In this document: positions 12,001 to 21,025 of the stretch, one piece after another
Position numbering within the stretch: the stretch's first letter is position 1
Layout of the letters: every line of letters begins with the position of its first letter
Assembly: GCA_002964805.2 (NCBI GenBank)
Contig: PUDQ02000033.1
Coordinates: 558,001 to 622,000 of the forward strand
DNA: 64,000 nucleotides
DNA from: Trametes villosa
Lineage: Eukaryota; Basidiomycota; Agaricomycetes; Polyporales; Polyporaceae
Direction: 5' to 3'
Translations under genes and position numbers: made by a program
The notes under the pieces: generated by a model
Seen by the model: only the letters and a program-made list of their open reading frames with translations
The model's database searches: none
Told to the model about the DNA's origin: nothing

Positions 12001-13609
12001 TCACCTCCTGCCCTTGCCCTTCTTTTTATTCCTCGGCATACCCGCCTCGATGACGTCGTCGTCCCTGTCCATGTCCCCCTTCCCGCCATCGTCCCCTCCA
12101 CGCTTGCGCTTCTTGTGCCCGCCACGGATGCCCTCCTCCTTCAGTTCGTTCGTCGCAAGGCGGCTCGCCTCGTCCACGCGCTCCCGGAGCAGCGCGACCT
12201 CCTCCTTGTCGACCGGCCAGAGCTCCATCTTCTTCCCGATGACTTGCTCGATGCGCAGCACGAGCTCGACGTCGTACTGCGTGACGAGCGTGATGGACTT
12301 GCCTGACCGCCCGGCACGCGCGGTACGGCCGACGCGGTGGATGTAGTCCTTGGAGTGTGTGGGGATGTCGTAGTTGATGACGACGTCTACTGAGGGGATG
12401 TCAAGACCTCTGTAGGCAATAGTTAGGAATAGGTTGTCTAGGTATGTCAGTTTTGGAGGGTACTGACCGACTTGCGACGTCGGTCGCAACGAGCACTTTC
12501 CGACCGCCGCTCTTGAACTTCCCCAGCGCTCCTAGACGGGCACTCTGACTGAGTTGTCCGTGCAGCGGTATTGCCGGGAAGCCGAGTGTTCGGAGAATGA
12601 TGGAGAGCCTGAAGAGCAGTCCCGGGTAAGTCTACGAAAAGAACTCGGCTAAGTATAACTGACCGTTGAGCGTCGTGAACAGTACGTGTGAAGATGATGA
12701 TGGAGTTCTGGGCGAGGTTGTTTGCAAGATAGATTAGGTGCACGTCCTTTTGGGGTAGCGGAATTAGGAGGTAGTATTGGAGCAATGTTGACACAGTCGA
12801 GTATCTGAGTACACCATTCTCAGCACATGGATGGAGACTGCAGATGAAGCGGGGCATACTTTGAGTTCACTTCTATGCGTACAGGGTTGGACAAGCTCGC
12901 GCGCTGGAGCTTGGCCACTTTCGTCGTCATTGTCGCCGAGAAGAGGTATGTTGTCCGCTCCTTGGGAATGACCTTCAGAATTTTGTCGATGATAGGACCG
13001 AAGTCCATGTCAAGCAGTCGGTCGGCCTCGTCCAAGACCTGTCCCGGCGCCATAGACACATGAGCAACGCCCCTTCCCTTAAGTAGCAGCATAACATACC
13101 AAAAATTGCAGATTCCGCAAGCTGAACCCCTTCGTCTCCTCCAAATGGTCATTCAGCCGCCCCGGTGTCGCGACCACAATATGCGGCTTCTTCGCGAGCG
13201 CAACCTTCTGCGACATGATATCCACGCCTCCAATGATCGTCGCGCACCGCACGCCCATCGCCGAGCCGATGCTCTCAAACTGCTGCGCAATCTGCACAGC
13301 GAGCTCGCGCGTCGGCGCGAGCACGCACGCGAAGAGGCCCTTCGGCTCCTCCCAGAGCTTCTGCAGGATCGGGAGCGCAAACGCTGCGGTCTTCCCGGAG
13401 CCGGTCGAGGCAACGCCGATGATGTCGCGGCCCTGCAGCGCGTGCGGGAGGACCTCTGCTTGGATCTCGGTCGGGGCCTTGTAGTTCATCTGCTCGAGGG
13501 CTTCGAGGAGCGGGTCGATCAGCCCGAGGGCCTTGAAGGTTGGCACCTCGGCCGGAGGCACTTCCTCCGGCGGAGGGGTGGATGTAGAGGCTTCCTCAGG
13601 CGAAGGCAT
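12001..13609 (-). CDS. RRP3: DEAD-box ATP-dependent RNA helicase RRP3 (DDX47-type)
   Basis: Nucleolar helicase for early cleavage of pre-rRNA on the way to 18S rRNA. Starts at ATG 13609 with a short Pro/Glu-rich lead, then the Q motif region [19 protein letters not shown], motif I ASTGSGKT, Ia PTRELA, GG, Ib TPGR, motif II DEAD in [14 protein letters not shown], motif III SAT, the segment [20 protein letters not shown] (in the DIPSVD exon) and motif [17 protein letters not shown]. The C-terminal tail is basic ([17 protein letters not shown]) and ends at TGA 12001-12003. All catalytic motifs are visible. The [20 protein letters not shown] segment supports RRP3 over other DEAD-box families. At least four introns, in the second half of the gene. 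Confidence 0.93.
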
Positions 13610-13877
13610 TTTTGGAGAGCAGCGACGAGCAAGCAGAGGGTGCGCTTGGGTTAGGCCAGGAACTGAAGGCGTTCAGTAGAGAGCAGGCTCCCAGCGCTAA
13701 GAACATTTTCGTGTGGGCGGGCGTCTGCAGCTCGATCACCTCGGACACCTCGGACCGCAGTCGGTGGCTGGGAATTTACAGGTTTTCGGTTCCTTGGTAC
13801 GCATTCACGGAGCCCCTCGACAACTTCAGAAATACAGCCAAGACACTTGAAATACTATTTCATGGCTAGGCAATGGC

Positions 13878-15645
13878 TCAAGGAGTCCAGGGACTCGATG
13901 CTGGCGCGCCCACGCCGGTGGTGAGGTATTTCGCCACACCATCCTCGTTAATGTAGAAACAATCCTCTAACCGGACGCCAACCTTTAGAAGTGCGGAGAG
14001 AGGTGAGTATGGACCATCCAAACATTGCGAGAAAAATTCTTCACCTTCCCCTCGATGTAAATGCCAGGCTCGTCGGAGAACGTATGTCCCGTTAGAATGA
14101 CATCGTCGGAGCCGCCCACAAGATACGGGGATTCGTGGCCCTCCAGGCCGATACCTGCCGTAGTTTCAGGACATGCCATCGGCGGTTGGGAAATCGGGAC
14201 ACAACGTACCATGTCCTAGCCGGTGAGTGAAGAAGTCGCCGTATCCGGCCTCCTTAATGATCTTGCGTGCCGCTCGGTCCACCGTAGAGGTGATGGTACC
14301 ATTCGCAGCTACGCTGAGCGCGTGCTGCTGTGCCGCATGCACGAGTCGCCAGAGAGCTTGGTACCTCAGCGGGATAACCGAGTCAGGCAAGGCAAATGTC
14401 TGATGCAAGAACATGGCTTCAGAGGATAGGTGTAATGGCACAGAATATGTGAACTAACTCTGGTAATATCGCTCTTGTATCCGTGAAGCGTGCCGCCGCA
14501 ATCGACCAGGACGAAGTCGTGCTTGCCCAGGACACGATCAGTTCCGGACCCGTGAGGCAAGGCGGCGTTTTCTACTCATTGTGAGCACGGGGGCATACCG
14601 TAAAGGGAATCAATACTAACCCCCAAATAACGTCAGGGAAGACGCGCCCTTCAAACCAGCAGCTGTGAGGGCGGAAGTGATAAGCTGACCGGCCTCTGAC
14701 TCGCGCATGCCAATCTTGATATGGTCTCGCGCTGCCCGTATGGCGAGGACGGTTGCCTACAAGCAACGCACTCAGACACTTCCCGTGAATACAAAGCTCA
14801 GGAGTATGCCTACCTCGTTCGCGCATTTCAGGATGTCGATCTCTTCAGAGCTCTTCCGTTCGCGGAGGCGCCTGACCTCAATGGGCGCATTCGAAACAGT
14901 GGCTTTCGGTGCGGCCTGCTGCAGGCCATCGGTGACAAACGTCCTGGCTGCGCCGTCCACGTAGACCTTGGCACCAGTCAGGCCAGGAAGCAGCGAGAGG
15001 GCCTTCTGGAAAGGGCTATGGTCCTCCGGCCATGCGATCCAGGTGATACCGGAGTCGCTCGGAATTGGTAATAGCTTCGCTCTGGTTTCCTCAAAAGCCG
15101 GCGTCAAGACGGAGACATTCGCCCGCGTTGCGCCATGCTCGTCCGTAGTGGGCTGGATAACGAGGAGAAGGGGCCGCTCCGAGAGATGCCAGTGACTGCC
15201 GGAGATGTTGGCAAAGTAGGCCGCGCTGGCTCCGGGTTCCGCGATGTACGCAGACGCGTTGAGAGAGCGGAGGGTACGCGCAAGGGCGTCTTGACGCGTT
15301 ATGAAGGACTTCGAGGGTATCGGGGGAATATGTGCGCAGTGGCTGGCGAGATGGGAGAAGTCGGGGCTAGTAGCGTCATTTCCTGAGTGAGGGATTATGG
15401 CTGAGAGTTTCCAACAGAAGTACAACATCCATGAGCCTAGGATAGCCTGGATAAGGTTGGGCCTCTGCAAAGGTTGTTAATTTATCAGCGACAACGGGCT
15501 TCACGGGAACATTAGTATCATTCGCACAACGTACCTGAAAAAGGATCCGGCGGCGAGAAGGACTTGCCCCCTCGACATTTGAGGTAAGAGGAGTCCTCTC
15601 GGAGACTGAAGGCAGGATATCAGCGGTGCTCTTCCTTCCTGCCAT
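13878..15645 (-). CDS. M24 (creatinase/aminopeptidase P-like) peptidase with N-terminal membrane segment
   Basis: Starts at ATG 15645 (MAGRKSTADILPSVSER). After the first intron comes a hydrophobic stretch NLIQAILGSWMLYFCWKLSA, suggesting a type II membrane anchor, then the N-terminal creatinase domain (FITRQDALARTLRSLNASAY). The catalytic pita-bread domain shows the dinuclear-metal ligands: Asp in FVLVDCGGTLHGYKSD and again in KSDITRTFALP; His in RLGHG with IGLEGHESPY; Glu in FSDEPGIYIEGK; and Glu in VRLEDCFYINEDG. The stop is TGA at 13878-13880 after GVGAPASSPWTP. An Xaa-Pro dipeptidase or aminopeptidase acting outside the cytosol is likely; exact specificity cannot be told. It shares a 183-base divergent promoter with the first AlkB gene. 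Confidence 0.87.
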
Positions 15646-15720
15646 GGCGGTAGAGTGCAAGAGGGTCTGGAGGGATGGGACTCGCGAAGCCGCCGAGTCG
15701 GGCCGGCTGTGGCTGATGAG

Positions 15721-15736
15721 ACGCGTCCCTCACGTG
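15721..15736. promoter_or_regulatory. ACGCGT + CACGTG pair upstream of first AlkB gene
   Basis: ACGCGT (15721-15726) followed by TCACGTG (E-box 15731-15736), ending 93 bases before the start codon of the first AlkB gene. A very similar arrangement precedes the second copy at about the same distance. It could also serve the divergent M24 gene. Confidence 0.4.
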
Positions 15737-15828
15737 CGCGTGCGCCCATATGGCGTCAGACGCGCCTCCGGAGCGCAGTCCGCGCGTTGACCTTGCTCAG
15801 TAACCACCATCTCCAGTCGAGCAGCAAG

Positions 15829-17609
15829 ATGGACGATGCAGAACTGGACACAGACACTCTGCTCGTGATGCTATCTAGCCTCTTACATCCCGAAGAGTTC
15901 GACCAGACCGTGCTATTGGATGCACTCCTCAACTCCAACGGCAACCTCGAAGCAGCAGCCCAGTCCTTGCGACCAGAGCGTCCCAAGAAACGCCGTAGAA
16001 TGGCTGACAAGTTCAGTCTCGACGGTTGGCTCAAAACAGGGGAGGGAAGCGTGACACCGCCCCTCGCGTCTGCCTCCACGATCGACGCTGTCCCTCGTTC
16101 AAATGCACGCCCGACAGCACCAGCACAGTCGCACCCGTTTTTCAGATCTTCCTCCAAGACAAGGACTCTTACCCGCGCAGAGCCCATGGAAAAGTTCCAC
16201 CCTTTGAACACTTTAGGTTCCAGCTCGAAAGCTAGAATACCGCGCTTGCTGCCCCTGACTCTTGCTACCCCCAAGCTCGTCGCGGAGCATACACCGTGCA
16301 CCATGCATTACTCCGTGCTGCCCCCCGAACTGGCTTGCCGGTGAGCACCACTAGGATTTCTGTACTGACTCGTAGGGCTGAGCTGTCATTGTCTTAGTCT
16401 GTACTACACTCTGCTATGTGCCACCCCGGATTGGCAGCGTGCGAGTGGGCATGCGTCTTCCTTCTACCGACGTGGTCCAAACCCGGTCACCGACCTACAT
16501 GAAGAAACCGAGTACTGGTGCCCTACTTCTCCTCCAGCCATCTCTTCTACTGTGACGCATTACTAACGCCGTACTTGCAGGTATCAAGGCCGCAAAAGAG
16601 AACTGCCTCCCATTTTCCCAGCGCCGATGGAAAAGGCTTGCCAAATCGTCGAGCGTGTCGTGAACGCGGAGATGGGCAAACGCCATCGCTTTCCCCTGGA
16701 ATGGGGTGGGCATACTCCAGGCTCGGGCGAGGAGACTGTCCTATGGTCCGCCAACGTTGCCGCATCCAACTGCTATGCGGGGGCGAAGGAGAACATCTGC
16801 TTTCATTCTGACCAACTGACGCACCTCGGTCCTTACCCTACCATCGCCAGCCTTAGCCTCGGTAAGCATCGTCATTGCTCCCCATTTGGCTTTGCATGTT
16901 TTGTATGATTAACGTGTGTTGCGGACGTAGGTGTGAGCCGAACCTTCCGTCTGCGGGAAGTCGTGCCGTCAGACGAGAAGAATGAACGCTCAGCGAGATC
17001 GTTTGATATTCCACTACGACACAACTCTGTGCGTGGCTTGATCCGAAAACGTAGTAACACCATGCTGACAGCCACCGTTCACCTCAGCTCGTTATCATGC
17101 ACGCCTCTACACAAGAGATGTTCAAACATGCAGTCCCTGCCCAGAGCAGCATCGACATGTTCCATCCCCCGTTTCCCCCACCTCCATCTTTGTCGATTGA
17201 CGATGAGCGTATGCCGCGCTCGCAGGGTTCGTCTAACGTGCGAATCAATGTCACCTTCCGATTCTTCCGCCCAGACTTCCTCTCGCGCACAATCCCGAGA
17301 TGCGAGTGTGGGATTCCCTGCATCCTGCGCCCGGACATGAAGAGCCGATACGAGCAGCCATCGACTTCCTCGGCTTCGGTGGGAGAAGAGGATATTACCA
17401 CGGGCGTAGGCCCGTCCGACCGGGCGAAGCAAGCAGGGCATCCCTTTACAGGTACGAAGAGAGCTAACGGAACGAAGAAAGAGATGGTGGCGAGGTATTG
17501 GTGGGCGTGCGCCGTTGGAGGGAAAGCCGACGGGAAGGGGTGTAGGTATTGGAAGGTTATGGATGTGAAAGCTGAAGGGAGGGGGCCGTTTGTGGCCGAC
17601 ATAACGTAG
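15829..17609 (+). CDS. AlkB-type 2OG-Fe(II) dioxygenase with CUE-like N-terminus and GRF zinc finger (copy 1)
   Basis: Starts MDDAELDTDTLLVMLSSLLH. Residues 8-45 form a CUE/UBA-like three-helix segment, followed by a basic linker (PKKRRRMADKF). The AlkB core spans later exons: HSDQL gives the HxD iron ligands, IMHASTQEMFKHAVP the distal His, and RINVTFRFFRP the Arg that holds 2-oxoglutarate. The C-terminus is a GRF-type zinc finger: CECGIPCILRPDMKSRY, then ARYWWACAVG and KGCRYWKVMD. AlkB proteins oxidatively remove alkyl groups from nucleic acid bases, and GRF fingers of other repair proteins bind single-stranded DNA, so a DNA or RNA demethylation role is likely. Four introns. The stop is at 17607-17609. 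All catalytic residues look intact. Confidence 0.87.
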
Positions 17610-17728
17610 TGGCTTGCTCTCCGTATTGTACCGCTGCCCTGGACAGGCTTAGGGGATACGACATATTACTCGAAGCTTGAGGAGGCTGGGAGATGCCGCG
17701 GTGCCGAGCGGGTACATGACGCGCGTAT

Positions 17729-17734
17729 CACGTG
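17729..17734. promoter_or_regulatory. CACGTG site with preceding GACGCG upstream of second AlkB gene
   Basis: GACGCGCG at 17719 is followed by TCACGTG; the CACGTG core ends 111 bases before the start codon of copy 2. It mirrors the GACGCG/TCACGTG pair in front of copy 1. Confidence 0.4.
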
Positions 17735-17844
17735 TCCGCGTCGAGTCGCGTTGCGCGTCTTTGAGGGCGACGTCCGCACCCATCGGAGTCACCACGCTCG
17801 ACCGGTAACCACCACACGGCTCGCGCGCTATACGTGGCAGAAAT

Positions 17845-19650
17845 ATGGACACCGAAACGCTTCTCGCTATGCTTTCGAGCCTCCTGCATCCTCAAGAGTA
17901 CGCGGAGGCGGTCCTGCTCGACGCTCTAGTCAGCTCTCAAGGAGATATCGAAGCTGCGGCGCGCTCTCTGACTGCAGAGCCCCCCAAGAAGCGGCGAAAG
18001 GTGTCGGAGAAAGTCAGCATAAGCAGCTGGCTCAAGCCAAAAGACGCTTCCACCGAGAAAACGACTACATCTAAAGATGCATCGTCTGGGCTGCCCGGGT
18101 CTGCCACCGCGAACCCACAAGGAGTAGGAGCGGAGGCGTCGTCTTCAAAAGGCCCATGTTCCCCAAAGAAGCCTGCCTCCAACGTCAAACCCGTTTCCAA
18201 CGCGGAGTTCATGGCCCTCTTAAGGCCTCCAAACTCGTCCAATGGCACGCCTTCCAAACCGCAAGTCCCGCGACTGCCGCCCCTGACATTGTCTACGCCT
18301 GAGATGGTGGCTGAACATACGCCATGCACTCTACACCACTCTGTACTCCCTCCAGAGCTGGCGTGCCGGTAAGCGAGTCTTTCTTGCAGCAATGTTTAAT
18401 ATGCGGAGCAGTTGATCTCGTATGCCATCCAGTTTGTACTACACTCTTCTATCCGCTAGCAAGGACTGGAGACGGACGAGGTGGTGGCTGGCCGATCGCG
18501 TGGTGGAAAGTTCGCACAGCACCACTTTCTTTGTTCGCGATAAAAATCATACGGACCCGGAAGATGACCTCACCCAAGCAGCGCAATACTGGTGCGTACC
18601 GTACAGCAGAACGATGCTTCTATTGCTTGCCGAGAATTGATACGTACGGTACGCAGGTATAACGGGATGAAGACTGACCCGCCCCTAACCTTCCCGGATC
18701 CTATGGAGGAGGCCTGCCAGATCGTTGAGCGAGTCGTCAACGCCGAGATGCGCAAACGCGAGCGCTTCCCGCTCGAATGGGGCGGCTACCCTTGCGAAGA
18801 CGGCGAAGATCCTCTGCTGTGGCGGGCCAATGTCGCGGCATCCAACTGCTATGCGGGTGGGAAGGAGAGCGTCGGCTTCCATTCCGATCAGCTAACGTGT
18901 TTGGGTCCCTATCCGACGATCGCCAGCGTGAGCCTCGGTACGATCGGCATCGTGAGGTCGGGGCATGCGCTGACTGAGGTGCTTGTAGGCGTCAGCCGCA
19001 TTTTCCGATTACGCGAAGTCGTGCCTCTGGACGAGAGGGATAAGCGAGCGGCGAGGACCTACAACATCCCGCTCAGGCACAACTCAGTAAGTCCTCCTAT
19101 CCACAAACTCCTCGTTTAGATCGAGTCAACTGTCTGTCAGCTCGCCATCATGCACGCATCTTGCCAGGAAGTTTACAAGCACGCGGTCCCACCCCAGCCC
19201 AGCATCGACATGTTCCACCCACCGTTTCCCCCTCCTCCCTCCTTGTCCGACGACAAAGATGACATTGCTCATCTCCAAGGCGCGTCGAACGCTCGTATCA
19301 ACGTGACGTTCCGGTTCTATCGACCCGACTACAAACCGAGCTCGACGCCGCTGTGCAAGTGCGGAGTCCCGTGCATCCTCCGCCCGGACATGAAGAATCG
19401 ATACGAGGACCTGTCGGCTCCCTCGCAGCCTGGCGACGACTCTACCGCGGCTGGCGCCGGAAGCGGCGGTACGAGCGCGTCTGGCACCAAAGCGGCGAAT
19501 AGGAGCATGGTGGCGAAATACTGGTGGACGTGCTACGCGGGGGTGCAGAACGACGGGAAGGGCTGCAACTTCTGGAAAGTCATGGACGTGAAGGCGGAAG
19601 GGAGAGGGCCGTTCGTTGGAGATGTAACCGCAATGGCTCACGCACCATAA
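17845..19650 (+). CDS. AlkB-type 2OG-Fe(II) dioxygenase with CUE-like N-terminus and GRF zinc finger (copy 2)
   Basis: Head-to-tail paralogue of the previous gene, 235 bases downstream. It starts MDTETLLAMLSSLLHPQEYA and keeps the same order: CUE-like helices, basic linker (PKKRRKVSEKVS), substrate-lid region, HSDQL, IMHASCQEVYKHAVP, RINVTFRFYRP, and the GRF finger CKCGVPCILRPDMKNRY, KYWWTC, KGCNFWKVMD. Intron positions match those of copy 1 (after LPPELACR, before the EEACQIVERVV exon, after VSLG, after PLRHNS). The linker between the CUE-like part and the catalytic core has diverged most, while the catalytic and zinc residues are conserved. Both copies therefore appear to be under selection rather than one being a relic. 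Confidence 0.87.
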
Positions 19651-19854
19651 TTGTATCACTCTCATACCAATTCTGCATCCACAACCTCTCGAGTCCTCCC
19701 TTTAAGTAGTACGTCGATGCTTTACGGTAGGTTTGGAATCTGGATCGTAATCCACGCTTGCCCATTCGTCGTGAGTTGTGGAGCGCGCGCGAATACACCG
19801 CTTTCCTAAAAGGGCAGTGTAAGTTTGCAAGTGGATGAGAACTTCACCCCAGAC

Positions 19855-19861
19855 TGACTCA
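19855..19861. promoter_or_regulatory. TGASTCA (Gcn4/CPC1-type) site upstream of HIS3
   Basis: TGACTCA, 58-64 bases before the HIS3 start codon, nearly the same distance as the TGAGTCA site in front of ARG4. Binding by the general amino acid control regulator is inferred. Confidence 0.5.
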
Positions 19862-19918
19862 CACCGTTATCGCCACTTACCTCCAAGTACCAAAAATCAG
19901 AGCAGCATATAGGACGCC

Positions 19919-20786
19919 ATGGCAGCACGAACAGCAACGATTGAGCGCAAGACGGCGGAGACGGAGATCAGCGTCGCGATCAACCTCGACTGCCAGCCGG
20001 GCTCGGGCAACAAGCAGGAGATTAGCGTCTCCACAGGAATCGGCTTCCTCGACCACGTATGTTGGGGGCCACTCGTACGCTCATGTAGTGTATGTGATGC
20101 TAATTCGCGCTCGCTGTGTACAGATGTTCCATGCGCTCGCGAAGCACTCGGGAATGTCACTCCAGCTGACATGCAAGGGCGACCTGCACATCGACGATCA
20201 CCACTCAGCAGATAAGTCCCCTCTGTGGCCTATCTATCATACGCGAGGGCGTATTTACCAGATTTGCGACTTTTACAAGACAGCGCTATTGCGCTGGGCA
20301 CCGCGTTCAAGCAGGCCCTCGGCGAGGTGCGCGGCATCCGCAGGTACGGCACCGGCTTCGCACCGCTTGACGAGGTTCGCCTTCCTCCCACATTTACCTT
20401 CCCTGTCGCATGAATAACCTCTCGTTCTGTACACTCTCTAGGCCCTCTCGCGTGCGGTGATCGACATCTGCTCGCGCCCGTTCTGCGTGACAGACCTAGG
20501 TCTGAAGCGGGAGAAGATCGGGGACCTCTCGACGGAGATGTTCCCGCACATCTTCTACTCCTTCGCGATCGCCGCTGGGGTTACTCTCCACATCGACGTC
20601 CTTCGCGGCGAGAACGACCACCACCGGTATGCGCGCTTCATTGTTCCGTTTTTCTTGCTTGTATCGATGTGCTCATGTCTACGGTGCAGGGCCGAATCGG
20701 CGTTCAAGGCACTCGCCCTCGCGATCCGCCAGGCGATTGAACGCACGGGCGGGGATGACGTGCCTAGCACCAAGGGTGTCTTGTAA
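19919..20786 (+). CDS. HIS3: Imidazoleglycerol-phosphate dehydratase
   Basis: Sixth step of histidine synthesis (IGP to imidazole-acetol phosphate), a Mn2+ enzyme. Exon 1 is [20 protein letters not shown] to GFLDH, then [20 protein letters not shown]. Two HHxxE-type Mn sites are expected: the first spans the exon 2/3 junction (DDHHSA-ED-SAIALG), the second is [20 protein letters not shown]. The end is [10 protein letters not shown] with a stop at 20784-20786, about 200 residues, normal for the family. Intron 1 is GT-AG. Intron 2 (20212-20276) has no usable GT-AG pair but removes cleanly as an AT-AC intron. Intron 4 splits DHHR and AESAF. Confidence 0.95.
20212..20276 (+). other. Candidate U2-type AT-AC intron in HIS3 (intron 2)
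   Basis: The 65-base segment starts ATAAGT and ends TTTTAC. Cutting it joins GCA-G to AA-GAC-AGC, giving HHSAEDSAIALG, which matches the family motif exactly and restores the Glu that is a Mn2+ ligand. The GT and AG dinucleotides nearby give a frameshift or lose or add residues in the motif. The 5' end resembles GTAAGT with G1 changed to A, and lacks the ATATCC start of U12-type introns, so a U2-type AT-AC intron is the best reading. Confidence 0.75.
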
Positions 20787-21025
20787 TAGCCTGAAGCGCT
20801 GGGGTTGATGGTGTTTCGGCGACGAGGAGAGGAAATACTGCCTGTATACTAGCTTGGCATCGAGTTAAGGAGCCTTCTCAGACTGGTGGGATTATGCGTG
20901 AGATAACCATTACAGCTCTACTGATACATATGAGGCCATCAGAGCAAATGCGAGTAAACAACTAGACCATGATACGAGACAAAGAGGTGGGGAGGGAGGG
21001 GTGAGGAAGGGGATGGTCGTGCAGA
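20787..21025. other. Convergent 3' spacer HIS3/CDC45
   Basis: 239 bases between two convergent stops. Should contain both 3' UTRs. No gene or structure recognised. Confidence 0.5.

Noticed and set aside
20150..20300. HIS3 as a pseudogene or frameshifted gene
   Set aside because: All other motifs are intact, and the AT-AC intron explains the apparent break without any lesion.
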